Shown here: positions 1 to 6,742 of the stretch, piece by piece
How the letters are laid out: each line of letters starts with the position of its first letter
How positions within the stretch are numbered: the first letter of the stretch is position 1
Assembly (NCBI GenBank): GCA_028706735.1
Contig: JAQTVS010000121.1
Coordinates: forward strand, 1 to 7,737
DNA: 7,737 nt
Direction of reading: 5' to 3'
Source of the DNA: Thiomonas sp.
GTDB lineage: Bacteria; Pseudomonadota; Gammaproteobacteria; Burkholderiales; Burkholderiaceae_C
Position numbers and translations under genes: made by a program
Notes under the pieces: generated by a model
What the model saw: the letters and a program-made list of their open reading frames with translations, nothing else
Database searches by the model: none
Told to the model about the DNA's origin: nothing

Positions 1-15
1 TGGACGGTCGTCGCG

Positions 16-34
16 CTCCTGGGCGTGCCAGGAG
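16..34. other. Perfect 7-bp stem-loop of unknown role
   Basis: The arms CTCCTGG (16-22) and CCAGGAG (28-34) are exact reverse complements around a 5-base loop, GCGTG. No T-run follows on either strand; on the plus strand only ACCGGTTTGCC comes next, so this is not a textbook intrinsic terminator. It could close a transcript entering from the left, or it could lie within the end of an unseen gene. Plus frames 1 and 2 are open from the window edge to stops at 97-99 and 104-106, but neither short translation is recognisable. Confidence 0.35.
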
Positions 35-90
35 ACCGGTTTGCCGGCGAGCGTGCTGACGCACAAAGCCGCCGTTCACAAGGCCGATGC

Positions 91-380
91 TGCCAATGAC
101 CGCTGACTGCATGATTGCAGCCGCCGCCGAGAGTTCCGCCCAATGCCTGCTCAGGCCGAGCTTCTGCCACTCACGAAGCTCGCCGGGCGGCTGCTCCACT
201 CTGACACCGGCCATTGGGCTTTCGCGAGGCCGAGCGGCTGCAATGGGTCGACACCGGCCTCTGGCCAGCGCTCGAAGGAGCCGATCAGTATGCTGGCGAG
301 CTCAGCGACCGCTGAGCACACCATGGCGGTTGCCACAAACGGGGGCCAGTGCCCGCTCAGGCCGATTTGCACTCGCTGAT
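91..380. repeat. Degenerate cluster of related short repeat units, non-coding
   Basis: This stretch lacks a credible gene and shows internal similarity. Segments 141-159 and 347-365 match at 17 of 19 bases (core GCTCAGGCCGA). GACCGCTGA occurs at 98-106 and 307-315, giving nearly the same offset (206-209 bases), which suggests a diverged larger duplication. GACACCGGCC occurs at 203-212 and again at 250-259. Several units hold small inverted repeats: CTGCA/TGCAG (107-111, 116-120), GCCTG/CAGGC (145-149, 152-156) and CCATTG/CAATGG (211-216, 241-246). Short open frames crossing it have low-complexity, Arg/Ser/Ala-rich translations with no family resemblance. From memory, similar degraded units built on AATG..CCGCT..GGCCGA occur between genes in other proteobacteria; this is recollection and was not searched. 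Confidence 0.5.
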
Positions 381-437
381 GTAAGGCGAACGCGGGGGTT
401 GAGGTTTTAGGATGGCGGACAAGCCACCCTGCCGCGC

Positions 438-1649
438 ATGCACACTGCCACCACCCCCGCCGCCAGCCCGACACAGCGTCTGCGCGTGCTGTTCGCCGGC
501 ATCTGCGCTCTCATCCTCACCGTGGGGCTGGCGCGGTTTGCCTACACCCCGATGCTGCCCATCATGCGCAGCGAGGCAGGTCTGAGCCCGCTCGCCGCCG
601 GGTGGCTGGCGACTTTCAACTACGCCGGCTACATCTCCGGGGCGATGATCGCCGCGTCCATCGGCAGCCTGCAGCAGAAGTTCGTGCTCTACCGCATCGG
701 CCTGGTGCTTGCCGTGGTGACCACCGCTGGCCTGGGCCTGACCGACAACCCGGTGCTGTGGGCGGTGCTGCGTTTTCTCTCCGGGCTGTCGAGCACGGCG
801 GGGCTGCTGCTGGCCTCGGGCCTGGCGCTGAACTGGCTGATCCGCAACGGCCACCGGCCCGAACTGGGGCTGCATTTCACCGGGCTGGGGCTGGGCATTG
901 TGGTCTCCGGCCTGGCGGTCGGGGCGATGATGGACTGGCTCGACTGGGCGCAGCAATGGGTGGGGCTCGGGCTGCTCGGGCTGGTGTTTTTCGTGCCAGC
1001 CTGGCTGTGGCTGCCGCCTCCCGCGCCGTCCGCTGCCTTGCCCGCAAGCGGGATGCATGCGGCGGCCGCGCCACCCGCCCGGCGCTGGATGCTGCTGATG
1101 ATTGCGATGTATTTTTGCGCGGGGTTCGGCTATGTGATCAGCGCGACCTTCATCGTCGCCATTCTGGACAAGCTGCCTTTGCTGGCCGGCAAGGGCGGCT
1201 GGGTCTGGGTGATCGTGGGGCTCGCGGCCGCGCCCTCGAGCTTTTTGTGGGACCGCATGGCGCGCGCCCGGGGGGATATTCCCGCCCTGCTGCTGGCCTT
1301 CGCGCTGCAGACGGCGTCGATCTTGCTGCCCGCTGTCACGGCGAATCCGTGGCTGAATCTGCTCAGCGCGGTACTCTATGGCGGCACATTTGTCGGCATC
1401 GTGAGCCTGACGCTGACCCTCATTGGCCGCCGCTTTCCGGCCAATCCGGCCAAGGCGATGGCGCGCCTGACCCTGAGTTACGGCGTATCGCAGATGGTGG
1501 CGCCGGCGATGGCGGGCTATATCGCTGCCCGCACCAGCAGCTACCACGGCGCGCTGTATATCACCGCTGTGATCATGCTCATTGGCATGGTGCTGCTTGG
1601 GGTGATGCTGCGCGACGCCGCGCAAGACGCCCGGACCGGGCCGCAGTAA
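438..1649 (+). CDS. YbfB/YjiJ-type MFS transporter
   Basis: A 403-residue inner-membrane transporter of the major facilitator superfamily. Recognition rests on the N-terminal block around residues 19-75 (GLARFAYTPMLPIMR, then a second helix with NYAGYISG), typical of the YbfB/YjiJ (MFS_4) group. About twelve hydrophobic segments are visible, near residues 17-36, 53-76, 84-101, 106-130, 147-166, 172-192, 217-242, 254-271, 281-300, 304-330, 342-364 and 370-390. A Pro/Ala-rich cytoplasmic loop (193-215) divides two six-helix halves. The substrate cannot be deduced; members are mostly uncharacterised. ATG 438 is the only sensible start, because an in-frame TAG lies at 408-410, but it lacks a Shine-Dalgarno sequence. 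No regulator gene is adjacent. The stop falls 3 bases before that of the opposing hldD. The family call is firm; direction and substrate of transport are unknown. Confidence 0.88.
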   Translation: MHTATTPAASPTQRLRVLFAGICALILTVGLARFAYTPMLPIMRSEAGLSPLAAGWLATFNYAGYISGAMIAASIGSLQQKFVLYRIGLVLAVVTTAGLGLTDNPVLWAVLRFLSGLSSTAGLLLASGLALNWLIRNGHRPELGLHFTGLGLGIVVSGLAVGAMMDWLDWAQQWVGLGLLGLVFFVPAWLWLPPPAPSAALPASGMHAAAAPPARRWMLLMIAMYFCAGFGYVISATFIVAILDKLPLLAGKGGWVWVIVGLAAAPSSFLWDRMARARGDIPALLLAFALQTASILLPAVTANPWLNLLSAVLYGGTFVGIVSLTLTLIGRRFPANPAKAMARLTLSYGVSQMVAPAMAGYIAARTSSYHGALYITAVIMLIGMVLLGVMLRDAAQDARTGPQ

Positions 1650-1652
1650 AGC

Positions 1653-2645
1653 TCAGTCCGCGGCGGTCAACGCCCGCACATAGGCCGCAGTGCCTTCTTC
1701 CACGGTGGCGAAATGGTGCGCGCAGCCGGCTGCGCGCAGATGGCTCAGATCGGCCTGGGTGTGGCACTGGTATTTGCCTGCCAGCGCGTCGGGAAAGGGG
1801 ATGTAGGCAATCTCGCCGCTGGCCACCAGTTCGGGCAGGCTCAGCGCAGGGCGTTGCGCCTGCATGCGCAAGGTGTTGACCACGGTTTGCGCCACGTCGT
1901 TGAAGGGCTGGGCGCGACCCGAGCCGAGGTTGAAAATGCCGCTCTTGCCCGGGTGATCGAAGAACCAGAGGTTGACGGCAACCACATCGTCGATCCAGAC
2001 AAAGTCGCGTTCCTGCAGACCCGGCCCGTAGCCGAGGTACTCGCCAAACAGCTTCACCTGCCCGTGCTCGCGGTACTGGTTGACATGATGAAACGCCACA
2101 GAGGCCATGCGCCCCTTGTGCTGTTCGCGCGGGCCGTAGACGTTGAAATAGCGGAAACCCGCGATCTGCGTCGTGGCATGCGGCAACACGCGCCGCACCA
2201 CTTGGTCGAACAGCAGTTTGGAATAACCGTAGACATTGAGCGGGCGCTCGAACGCGGGTTCTTCGCGGAAGGTGCTGCTGGCGCCGTAGGTGGCGGCGCT
2301 GGAGGCGTAGAGCAGGCGCACGCCCTGCGCCTGGGCGGCGTCGAGCAGGGTCTTGCTGGCGCGGTAGTTGTTGTCGAGCATGTAGCGGCCGTTGTGCTCC
2401 ATGGTGTCGGAGCAGGCGCCCTGATGGAACACGGCTTCGATCTTGCCGAAATGCCCGTGCGCGAACTGCTCGAAAAACACGGTCTTGTCGAGATAGTCGC
2501 CAATTTGCAGATCGGCCAGATTGCGGAACTTGTCGGCCTGGGTGAGGTTGTCCACCGCGATCACCTCGGTGATGCCGCGGGCGTTGAGCCCCTTGACGAG
2601 ATTGCTGCCGATGAACCCGGCCGCGCCGGTGACGATGACTCTCAT
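1653..2645 (-). CDS. hldD: ADP-L-glycero-D-manno-heptose 6-epimerase
   Basis: HldD (RfaD) is a cytoplasmic NADP-dependent epimerase that converts ADP-D-glycero-heptose to ADP-L-glycero-heptose, the last step in making the inner-core heptose donor for lipopolysaccharide. The protein has 330 residues, against about 310 in E. coli. Visible are the Rossmann loop GAAGFIG (7-13), the cofactor segment VDNL (31-34), SSA (115-117), the catalytic YGYSK (Tyr139, Lys143) and [11 protein letters not shown] (176-186), which carries the second conserved lysine (Lys177). The C-terminal segments [21 protein letters not shown] and [12 protein letters not shown] match the family closely. I chose ATG at 2645, not GTG at 2651: AGGAG (2654-2658) sits 8 bases from the ATG but only 2 from the GTG. 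The ATG overlaps the hldA stop as ATGA, implying translational coupling. It is the last gene of the lapA-lapB-hldA-hldD unit and runs convergently into the transporter gene. Confidence 0.97.
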   Translation of the reverse strand: MRVIVTGAAGFIGSNLVKGLNARGITEVIAVDNLTQADKFRNLADLQIGDYLDKTVFFEQFAHGHFGKIEAVFHQGACSDTMEHNGRYMLDNNYRASKTLLDAAQAQGVRLLYASSAATYGASSTFREEPAFERPLNVYGYSKLLFDQVVRRVLPHATTQIAGFRYFNVYGPREQHKGRMASVAFHHVNQYREHGQVKLFGEYLGYGPGLQERDFVWIDDVVAVNLWFFDHPGKSGIFNLGSGRAQPFNDVAQTVVNTLRMQAQRPALSLPELVASGEIAYIPFPDALAGKYQCHTQADLSHLRAAGCAHHFATVEEGTAAYVRALTAAD

Positions 2646-3565
2646 GTCCACAGCTCCTGCGGGGTGACGGTGGCGGCGCCGAGCTTGCCCACCACAATGC
2701 CGGCGGCGCGGTTGGCGACGCGCACCGCCTCTTCCATCGACAGCCCGGCGCCCAGCATGACCGCGGTGGTGGCGATGACGGTATCGCCTGCGCCGGACAC
2801 ATCGAACACCTCTTTGGCCTCGGTGGGGATGTGCACCTCGCCGGAGTCGTCGTACAGGCTCATGCCTTCTTCCGAACGGGTGAGCAGCAGCGCCTTGAGA
2901 CCGAGCTTGCGGCGCAGGCCCTGCGCCTTGGCGGTGAGTTCGTCCTCGCTGCTCCAGTCGCCCACCACCTGCGCGAGCTCGGCGCGGTTGGGCGTCAGCA
3001 TGGTGGCGCCGGCATAGCGGCTGTAGTCGCGGCCCTTGGGGTCGACCAGGATGGTTTTTCCTTGCGTGCGGGCGAGGTTCATCATCTGGTCGAGGTGTTC
3101 CAGCCCGCCTTTGCCGTAGTCGGACAGCAGCACCACGTCGTGAAACGCCAGCTCCTGTTCGTAGCGCTCCATCATGGCGGCGAGCACTTCGTGATCGGGC
3201 TTCTGCTCGAAATCGAGGCGGATGAGCTGCTGCTGGCGCGACACCACGCGCAACTTGACTGTGGTCTTGAGCGTGGGATCTTGCCGCATGGCGTTGCGGA
3301 TCGGGGTATCGACCAGCAGCGTGGCCAGTTTGCGTCCCGGCTCATCCGCGCCCACCACCGACAGCAGCGTGGCCTGCGCGCCCAGCACGGCGGCGTTGAG
3401 CGCGACGTTGGCCGCGCCGCCCACACGGTCTTCATCGCGCAGCACCCGCACCACGGGGACGGGCGCTTCGGGCGAGATGCGGTCGACCGCGCCGAACCAA
3501 TAGCGGTCGAGCATGACGTCGCCGACGATAAGCACGCGGGATTGGGCAAGTTGTTCTGCGTTCAT
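2642..3565 (-). CDS. hldA: D-glycero-beta-D-manno-heptose-7-phosphate kinase (kinase-only HldE, RfaE1/HldA)
   Basis: A cytoplasmic ribokinase/PfkB-family enzyme that phosphorylates heptose 7-phosphate at C1 to the 1,7-bisphosphate, an early step of ADP-heptose synthesis. At 307 residues it covers only the kinase half of the ~477-residue bifunctional E. coli HldE; the C-terminal cytidylyltransferase-like domain is absent and the stop is directly followed by hldD. Seen in order: [15 protein letters not shown] (11-25), substrate region [11 protein letters not shown] (29-39), PfkB signature 1 with GGAANVALN (49-57), LSDYGKGG (147-154), VDPKG (174-178), TPNRAE (191-196), and PfkB signature 2 DVSGAGDT (255-262) with catalytic Asp261. 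ATG 3565 overlaps the lapB stop as ATGA; a longer reading into lapB would add 20 unconserved residues. The Shine-Dalgarno sequence is weak, so translation is probably coupled. Many databases would name it rfaE1. Confidence 0.95.
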   Translation of the reverse strand: MNAEQLAQSRVLIVGDVMLDRYWFGAVDRISPEAPVPVVRVLRDEDRVGGAANVALNAAVLGAQATLLSVVGADEPGRKLATLLVDTPIRNAMRQDPTLKTTVKLRVVSRQQQLIRLDFEQKPDHEVLAAMMERYEQELAFHDVVLLSDYGKGGLEHLDQMMNLARTQGKTILVDPKGRDYSRYAGATMLTPNRAELAQVVGDWSSEDELTAKAQGLRRKLGLKALLLTRSEEGMSLYDDSGEVHIPTEAKEVFDVSGAGDTVIATTAVMLGAGLSMEEAVRVANRAAGIVVGKLGAATVTPQELWT

Positions 3566-4734
3566 GATCCAAGGAGAGAGAGTTCTTCCAGGCGGCGCGG
3601 CGGGTAGGTTTCCCAGCCCTGGCAACCCGGACAGTGCCAGAAATATTGCCGCGCTTCAAATCCACACGCCGCGCAGCGGTAGCGCTGACGGCTGCGCAGC
3701 GCGTTGTCCACCGCGCCCTGCATGGCGGCCGCAGCCTCTGGCACGCTGGCGCCCGGCGTAGGGTGTTCGAGCACGCGCTTGAGCGCAAGCAGGCTGCGGT
3801 GCGATTGCAGATACTGCTGCGCGCATTGCGCTCTGGATGCGGGGTCGGGGTCGAGCAGCAGCACCGCGTCGAGCAGATCGATGGCGGGGGTCTGCGCCAG
3901 CCGCTGCCGCAGCCAGGCCAGCCCCTCCGCCACCTGCCCGAGTTGTTGGCGCAGTTGCGCGATCTGCACCGCGGCCAGCGCAACGAATTCCGGCTGCACC
4001 AAGTCGATGGACTCCAGCGTCTGCAGGGCCTGCTGCAGTTCGCCGCGCTCCTGCGCCCATTGCGCGCGCATCAGCCGCGGTCGCACGCCTTGCGGCGCGG
4101 CCTGCAACGCGGCGTCCAGCGCCGCAAGCGCCTGCGGCTTGCGGCCTGCGGCGTGGTGTTGCGCGGCCAGCTCGCACCAGTATTGCGCGATCTGCCGCTG
4201 ATAAGCGCCGGTGGCGCGCTGCTCCAGTTCGCCGGCACGGGCGATGGCCTTGTTCCAGTCTTGCGTGCGCTCGCTGATCTGCAGCAGCGCAGTCAGCGCC
4301 TGCGAGGCGTAGGGCGTACGTTGCAAGTCTTCATAGGCGGATTCGGCACGGTCGAGCAGCCCAGCCTTGAAAAAGTCCTGCGCCAGTGCGAGCTGGGCGC
4401 GCTCGCGCGCTTCGCGCGGCAGGTCGGCGCGGCCGAGCAGGTTTTGATGCACCCGCACTGCACGCTCATATTCGCCCCTGCGGCGGAACAGATTGCCCAG
4501 GGCGAAGTGCAGATCGACGGTGTCGGTATCAGCGGTCATGGCTTCGATGAAGGCGTCGATCGCCTTGTCCTGCTGTTCATTGAGCAGATGGTTGAGCCCG
4601 CGGTAATACGCCTGCGGCGCGTCACGGCGTAGAGCGCCTTCGGTGCGCACCTGCCGCAGATCGACTCGCGAGGCCAGCCACCCCAGGGCGAACATCAGGG
4701 GCAGGATGAGCAGCCACCAGAGGTCAAACTCCAT
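3562..4734 (-). CDS. lapB: LPS assembly protein B, TPR plus rubredoxin-type zinc domain
   Basis: LapB (YciM) is an inner-membrane-anchored cytoplasmic protein. In E. coli it works with FtsH to promote degradation of LpxC, so it limits lipid A synthesis and coordinates LPS assembly. The 390 residues show one N-terminal membrane helix (about 4-21, LWWLLILPLMFALGWLAS), then helical TPR repeats (about 40-340; for example YYRGLNHLLNEQQDKAIDAF and FALGNLFRRRGEYERAV). A C-terminal rubredoxin-like metal knuckle follows, with Cys354, Cys357, Cys368 and Cys371 as two CxxC pairs and a trailing GWETYPPRR. All four metal ligands are intact and length is normal. I chose ATG 4734 because it begins right at the membrane helix and has AGG 7 bases upstream; an extension to 4815 would add 27 Arg/Pro-rich residues read out of frame through lapA. 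It overlaps the end of lapA by 11 bases and the start of hldA by 4. Confidence 0.95.
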   Translation of the reverse strand: MEFDLWWLLILPLMFALGWLASRVDLRQVRTEGALRRDAPQAYYRGLNHLLNEQQDKAIDAFIEAMTADTDTVDLHFALGNLFRRRGEYERAVRVHQNLLGRADLPREARERAQLALAQDFFKAGLLDRAESAYEDLQRTPYASQALTALLQISERTQDWNKAIARAGELEQRATGAYQRQIAQYWCELAAQHHAAGRKPQALAALDAALQAAPQGVRPRLMRAQWAQERGELQQALQTLESIDLVQPEFVALAAVQIAQLRQQLGQVAEGLAWLRQRLAQTPAIDLLDAVLLLDPDPASRAQCAQQYLQSHRSLLALKRVLEHPTPGASVPEAAAAMQGAVDNALRSRQRYRCAACGFEARQYFWHCPGCQGWETYPPRRLEELSLLGS

Positions 4735-5044
4735 CGATCGGCCTGTCGATCGGCTGTTGCGGGAATTCGACCGGCGCGGCCGCTGTTTTGGCGGCCACGG
4801 CCTCTGCCGGTTCATTGCCGGGTCGCTTCATCCCACGCCGCTTGTGCCGCATCCACGAGGGCAGCAGCGCCAGCACGCCCAACACCGCGCCCAAGGCGAA
4901 CACAACCAGCAGCAGCACGATCATGGGCGTGTGCCACTGGGTGCCAAACAGCAGGTGCAGGGTGACGGGTTCGAGGTTGTTCAGCGCCAGGCCAAACAGG
5001 AGCAGGAACACCACCAGCCGCAAAAACCAGCTCAGGATGCGCAT
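4724..5044 (-). CDS. lapA: LPS assembly protein A (LapA/DUF1049 domain)
   Basis: A small inner-membrane protein of 106 residues, usual for the family, which partners LapB in LPS homeostasis in E. coli. Two membrane helices are visible (about 4-22 and 41-62), joined by a short loop with NNLEPVTLHLLFGTQW, the characteristic LapA segment. A basic stretch (MRHKRRGMKR, 65-74) follows, then an Ala/Pro-rich cytoplasmic tail. I chose ATG 5044 because the protein then starts just before the first helix. An in-frame GTG at 5110 would add 22 residues; a GGGAGG-like sequence precedes that GTG but at a long 12-base spacing, and the extra residues look non-conserved. No clear Shine-Dalgarno sequence precedes ATG 5044. 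It is the first gene of the minus-strand unit. In many beta- and gammaproteobacteria ihfB lies immediately upstream; here the upstream neighbour is divergent amn. Confidence 0.9.
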   Translation of the reverse strand: MRILSWFLRLVVFLLLFGLALNNLEPVTLHLLFGTQWHTPMIVLLLVVFALGAVLGVLALLPSWMRHKRRGMKRPGNEPAEAVAAKTAAAPVEFPQQPIDRPIDGV

Positions 5045-5166
5045 GAGGACGAATTCGGTACAGGGAATCGGGTAAGCATATTCGATTCCCCGGCCACGTC
5101 GCGCCGACACGCAGATGAAAACCTCCCGGTGGACAATAGCGCCATTGCAACGCTCAACTCCTTGCC
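5045..5166. promoter_or_regulatory. Divergent lapA/amn intergenic region, expected to hold both promoters
   Basis: The 122 bases between the two divergent starts must hold the transcription start of amn and probably that of the lapA-lapB-hldA-hldD unit. I see no good sigma-70 match for either direction; GACAAT (5132-5137) for amn and TATGCT (minus strand, about 5075-5080) for lapA are weak -10 candidates without convincing -35 boxes. The region holds an 8-bp inverted repeat (listed separately) and the palindrome CGAATTCG (5050-5057). The role is inferred from gene layout. Confidence 0.5.
5063..5090. promoter_or_regulatory. 8-bp inverted repeat, candidate operator or leader hairpin
   Basis: GGGAATCG (5063-5070) and CGATTCCC (5083-5090) are exact reverse complements separated by 12 bases (GGTAAGCATATT). 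The arm-centre spacing of 20 bases, about two helical turns, would suit a dimeric regulator bound on one DNA face. Alternatively, in the lapA transcript it could form a stem 18 bases before the start codon. No known regulator site is recognised. An 8-bp match with a short spacer can also arise by chance. Confidence 0.35.
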
Positions 5167-6684
5167 ATGCCGCACAACCAGCACGCCCTGCATTGCCCCG
5201 CGTCCATTCCCAGCGCCGTGTTCACCGATGCCCAAGCCGCGCTGGAGCATGTACAGGCTCTCTATGAAGCCGCAGTCGCGCATCTGCGCGACAAGCTCGG
5301 CGCGTTCATCGCGGGCAAGCTGCCGCCGGGCCGGGTGCGCGCCTGCTATCCCGTCGTGCGGGTGCGCATTGAGAGCGTGGTGCGGCCGGATTCGCGTCTG
5401 GCTTATGGCTTCGTCGCGGCGCCCGGCGTGTACGAAACCACCCTCACCCGCCCCGATCTGTTTGCCGACTACCTGCGTGCGCAGTTCCAGCTCCTGCTGT
5501 CCAACCACGGTGTGGCGCTGGAAATCGGCGTGGGCGAACAGCCGATTCCGCTGCATTTCAGCTTTGCCGGGCAGACCCATGTCGAGGGGCATCTCAGCCT
5601 GGAACAGCGCCAGCAACTGCGTGACATCTTCGACCTGCCCGATCTGGCCGCGATGGATGACGGCATCGCCAACGGCGTCCACGACACCCCGGACGGCAGG
5701 CCGTTGCCGCTGGCGTTGTTCACCGCGCCGCGCATCGACTACTCGCTGCACCGGCTGCAGCATTACACCGGCGCCGCGCCCGCACACTTCCAGAACTTTG
5801 TGCTGTTCACCAATTACCAGTTCTATGTGGACGAATTCGTTCGCCTGGCCCATGCGCTGATGGCCAAGCCCCTCGGCGCCGCAGGCGAGGACGAGCCGCC
5901 CTACACCGCCTTCGTCGAACCAGGCAATGTGGTCACCACGCGCGCCAGCGCCGATGCGCCGCCGCAGACCACCGGCCATCCGCCAGCGCGCCTGCCGCAG
6001 ATGCCCGCCTATCACCTCGTCCTGCCCGACCACAGCGGCATCACCCTGGTGAACATCGGCGTCGGCCCGGCCAATGCCAAGACCATCACCGACCACATCG
6101 CCGTGCTGCGGCCGCACGCCTGGATCATGCTCGGCCACTGCGCCGGACTGCGCAACTCACAACGGCTGGGCGACTACGTGCTGGCGCACGGCTATGTGCG
6201 CGAAGACCATGTACTCGACGAGGAACTGCCGCTGTGGGTGCCCATTCCGCCGCTGGCCGAGGTGCAGCAGGCGCTCGAAGGCGCCGTGGCCGACATCACC
6301 CAGTTGCACGGTTACGAACTCAAGCGCGTGCTGCGCACCGGCACCGTCGCCAGCACCGACAACCGCAACTGGGAACTGCTGCCCTACCCCGGCCCGGACC
6401 GCCGCTTCAGCCAGAGCCGCGCCATCGCCCTCGACATGGAAAGCGCCACGGTGGCGGCCAACGGTTTTCGCTTCCGCGTGCCCTATGGCACCCTGCTGTG
6501 CGTGAGCGACAAGCCGCTGCATGGCGAACTCAAGCTGCCCGGCATGGCCGACCAGTTTTATCGCCAGCAGGTGGAACAGCATCTGCGCATCGGCCTGCGC
6601 GCCATTGCCCGGCTGCGCCAGCAGACCATGGGACGGCTGCACAGCCGCAAGCTGCGCAGCTTTGACGAAGTAGCGTTTCAGTAA
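5167..6684 (+). CDS. amn: AMP nucleosidase
   Basis: Amn is a cytoplasmic enzyme that hydrolyses the N-glycosidic bond of AMP to adenine and ribose 5-phosphate, helping set the adenylate pool. The 505 residues compare with 484 in E. coli. The N-terminal AMP nucleosidase domain spans about 18-180 (GRVRACYPVVRVRIESVV, RPDLFADYLRAQ). The C-terminal nucleoside-phosphorylase-like catalytic domain spans about 283-485, with VNIGVGPANAKTITDH (295-310), MLGHCAGLRNSQRLGDYVLA (321-340), RTGTVASTDNRNWEL (390-404), DMESAT (423-428), and LLCVSDKPLHGELKLPG (443-459) holding the catalytic-position Asp448. The family-typical tail LHSRKLRSFDE is intact. ATG 5167 agrees with family length but has no clear Shine-Dalgarno sequence. 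The gene is monocistronic, divergent from lapA and convergent with purM. A linker (about 235-280) rich in Pro, Ala and Glu accounts for part of the extra length. Confidence 0.97.
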   Translation: MPHNQHALHCPASIPSAVFTDAQAALEHVQALYEAAVAHLRDKLGAFIAGKLPPGRVRACYPVVRVRIESVVRPDSRLAYGFVAAPGVYETTLTRPDLFADYLRAQFQLLLSNHGVALEIGVGEQPIPLHFSFAGQTHVEGHLSLEQRQQLRDIFDLPDLAAMDDGIANGVHDTPDGRPLPLALFTAPRIDYSLHRLQHYTGAAPAHFQNFVLFTNYQFYVDEFVRLAHALMAKPLGAAGEDEPPYTAFVEPGNVVTTRASADAPPQTTGHPPARLPQMPAYHLVLPDHSGITLVNIGVGPANAKTITDHIAVLRPHAWIMLGHCAGLRNSQRLGDYVLAHGYVREDHVLDEELPLWVPIPPLAEVQQALEGAVADITQLHGYELKRVLRTGTVASTDNRNWELLPYPGPDRRFSQSRAIALDMESATVAANGFRFRVPYGTLLCVSDKPLHGELKLPGMADQFYRQQVEQHLRIGLRAIARLRQQTMGRLHSRKLRSFDEVAFQ

Positions 6685-6727
6685 GGCGGGAACGGCTCTC
6701 AAGGAAACACAGGGCCGCCCAAGTTTT
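6685..6727 (+). terminator. Weak candidate terminator for amn
   Basis: Directly after the amn stop, GGCGG (6685-6689) can pair with CCGCC (6715-6719), with an alternative GGC/GCC pairing inside. This is followed by CAAGTTTTCTC, whose TTTT lies at 6724-6727. The loop is long (25 bases) and the T-run is short, so termination here is only a possibility. Confidence 0.22.
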
Positions 6728-6742
6728 CTCACTCCCCTCGGG

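Noticed and set aside
87..410. Short plus-strand frame of 107 codons in the left region
   Set aside because: Its product is Arg/Ser/Ala-rich and lacks any recognisable motif. It lies across the repeat cluster and has no good ribosome site.
151..474. Short minus-strand frame of 107 codons in the left region
   Set aside because: It begins inside the transporter start region and crosses the repeat cluster; there is no domain resemblance and the hydrophobic patches are not convincing membrane segments.
357..1625. 422-codon open frame on the minus strand opposite the transporter gene
   Set aside because: Its translation is rich in His, Gln, Arg and Gly with no domain resemblance, while the plus-strand frame encodes a clear 12-helix transporter. 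Long antisense frames are expected in high-GC genes.
602..1879. 425-codon plus-strand frame overlapping the transporter
   Set aside because: It is the alternate frame of a real gene, with a low-complexity Arg/Ala/Gly-rich product that runs past the transporter stop into hldD antisense.
1579..2802. 407-codon minus-strand frame across hldD
   Set aside because: An out-of-frame shadow of hldD, which has all catalytic motifs in its own frame.
1713..3017. 434-codon plus-strand frame antisense to hldD and hldA
   Set aside because: The composition mirrors the codons of the opposite genes and shows no family signature.
3634..4632. 332-codon plus-strand frame antisense to lapB
   Set aside because: LapB on the other strand has intact TPRs and four metal cysteines; the antisense product is an Arg/Leu/Gln-rich mirror.
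5050..5057. CGAATTCG palindrome before lapA as a regulatory site
   Set aside because: An isolated 8-base palindrome containing a common hexamer is too weak on its own, so it is only mentioned within the intergenic entry.
5032..6138. 368-codon minus-strand frame antisense to amn
   Set aside because: Amn is unmistakable on the plus strand; the antisense translation resembles no protein family.
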